A stretch of 43,604 nucleotides of DNA from Rhizopus sp. PT2906 (taxonomy: Eukaryota; Mucoromycota; Mucoromycetes; Mucorales; Rhizopodaceae). Positions 43,531 through 43,604 of the stretch are shown piece after piece (position 1 is the stretch's first letter; every line of letters starts with the position of its first letter). The stretch is from NCBI GenBank assembly GCA_025529335.1, contig JAMYHX010000373.1:1-43604 (forward strand). Reading direction: 5' to 3'. Under the pieces are notes generated by a model. That model had not been told where the DNA came from and ran no database searches. It worked only from the letters and a program-made list of their open reading frames with translations. The translations under genes were made by a program, and so were the position numbers.

Positions 43531-43604
43531 CTGTTTTATTAAAAATAAATTTCAGAAAGAGGATAAAATTATGACGTATATGAAAAAAATAATTGGCGCA
43601 TATT

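Noticed and set aside
1..43604. CRISPR array, prophage, plasmid or operon-type features
   Set aside because: Genes contain spliceosomal introns and are eukaryotic; short tandem repeats present are microsatellites without regular spacers.

Overview
This window is nuclear DNA from a fungus, most likely a Mucoromycota/Mucorales species. It is AT-rich. Genes are compact and split by many short GT-AG introns of about 45-100 nt, and pyrimidine-rich leaders precede several start codons. The proteins are fungal or general eukaryotic: an Slt2-type TEY MAP kinase, a Gin4/Hsl1-type kinase with a KA1-like tail, an Ecl1-type zinc protein, Cox23, and a vacuolar-type serine carboxypeptidase. I rebuilt the gene models by hand from splice signals, and the reading phase closes across every junction of the confident genes. 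No prokaryotic or plasmid features are visible.

Layout. 1-4.6 kb is rich in mobile-element debris: two unrelated Tc1/mariner-like transposase relics, a dispersed repeat and an inverted repeat. It surrounds a PD-(D/E)XK-like nuclease-family gene with a Myb-like tail (893-2040, minus) and the ribosomal protein gene eS21 (minus). 4.9-15.3 kb is gene-dense housekeeping DNA: MoaD/MOCS2A (minus), capping protein beta (plus), an L-type lectin cargo receptor (plus), a dual-specificity phosphatase (minus), an Ecl1-like protein (minus), an RBBP4/Msi1/Hat2 WD40 protein (minus), Cox23 (plus) and ribosomal stalk protein P1 (minus). After a long AT-rich spacer, the cell-wall-integrity MAP kinase lies at 18.0-19.9 kb (plus).

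20-31.4 kb is a second gene-poor, element-rich stretch. It holds an orphan exon, a second copy of the dispersed repeat, a TnpB/Fanzor-like RuvC nuclease pseudogene that still carries a spliceosomal intron, a two-finger C2H2 regulator (intact), a broken multi-span membrane protein fragment, and a decayed LINE with most of its reverse transcriptase missing. 32.2-42.5 kb is a co-oriented plus-strand block: Gin4/Hsl1-like kinase, zinc-dependent alcohol/formaldehyde-type dehydrogenase, mitochondrial bL21m, sphingosine-1-phosphate lyase and a carboxypeptidase Y-like enzyme. A partial acidic-tailed gene enters from the right edge on the minus strand.

The genes do not form one pathway. They cover translation (eS21, P1, bL21m), chromatin assembly (RBBP4-like), signalling (Slt2-like, Gin4/Hsl1-like, phosphatase), actin, secretory traffic, sphingolipid breakdown, molybdenum cofactor synthesis and respiratory-chain assembly. 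The observations most worth a second look are the intron-bearing Fanzor relic, the nuclease-plus-Myb protein, three GC-AG introns and a start codon alone in its own exon.
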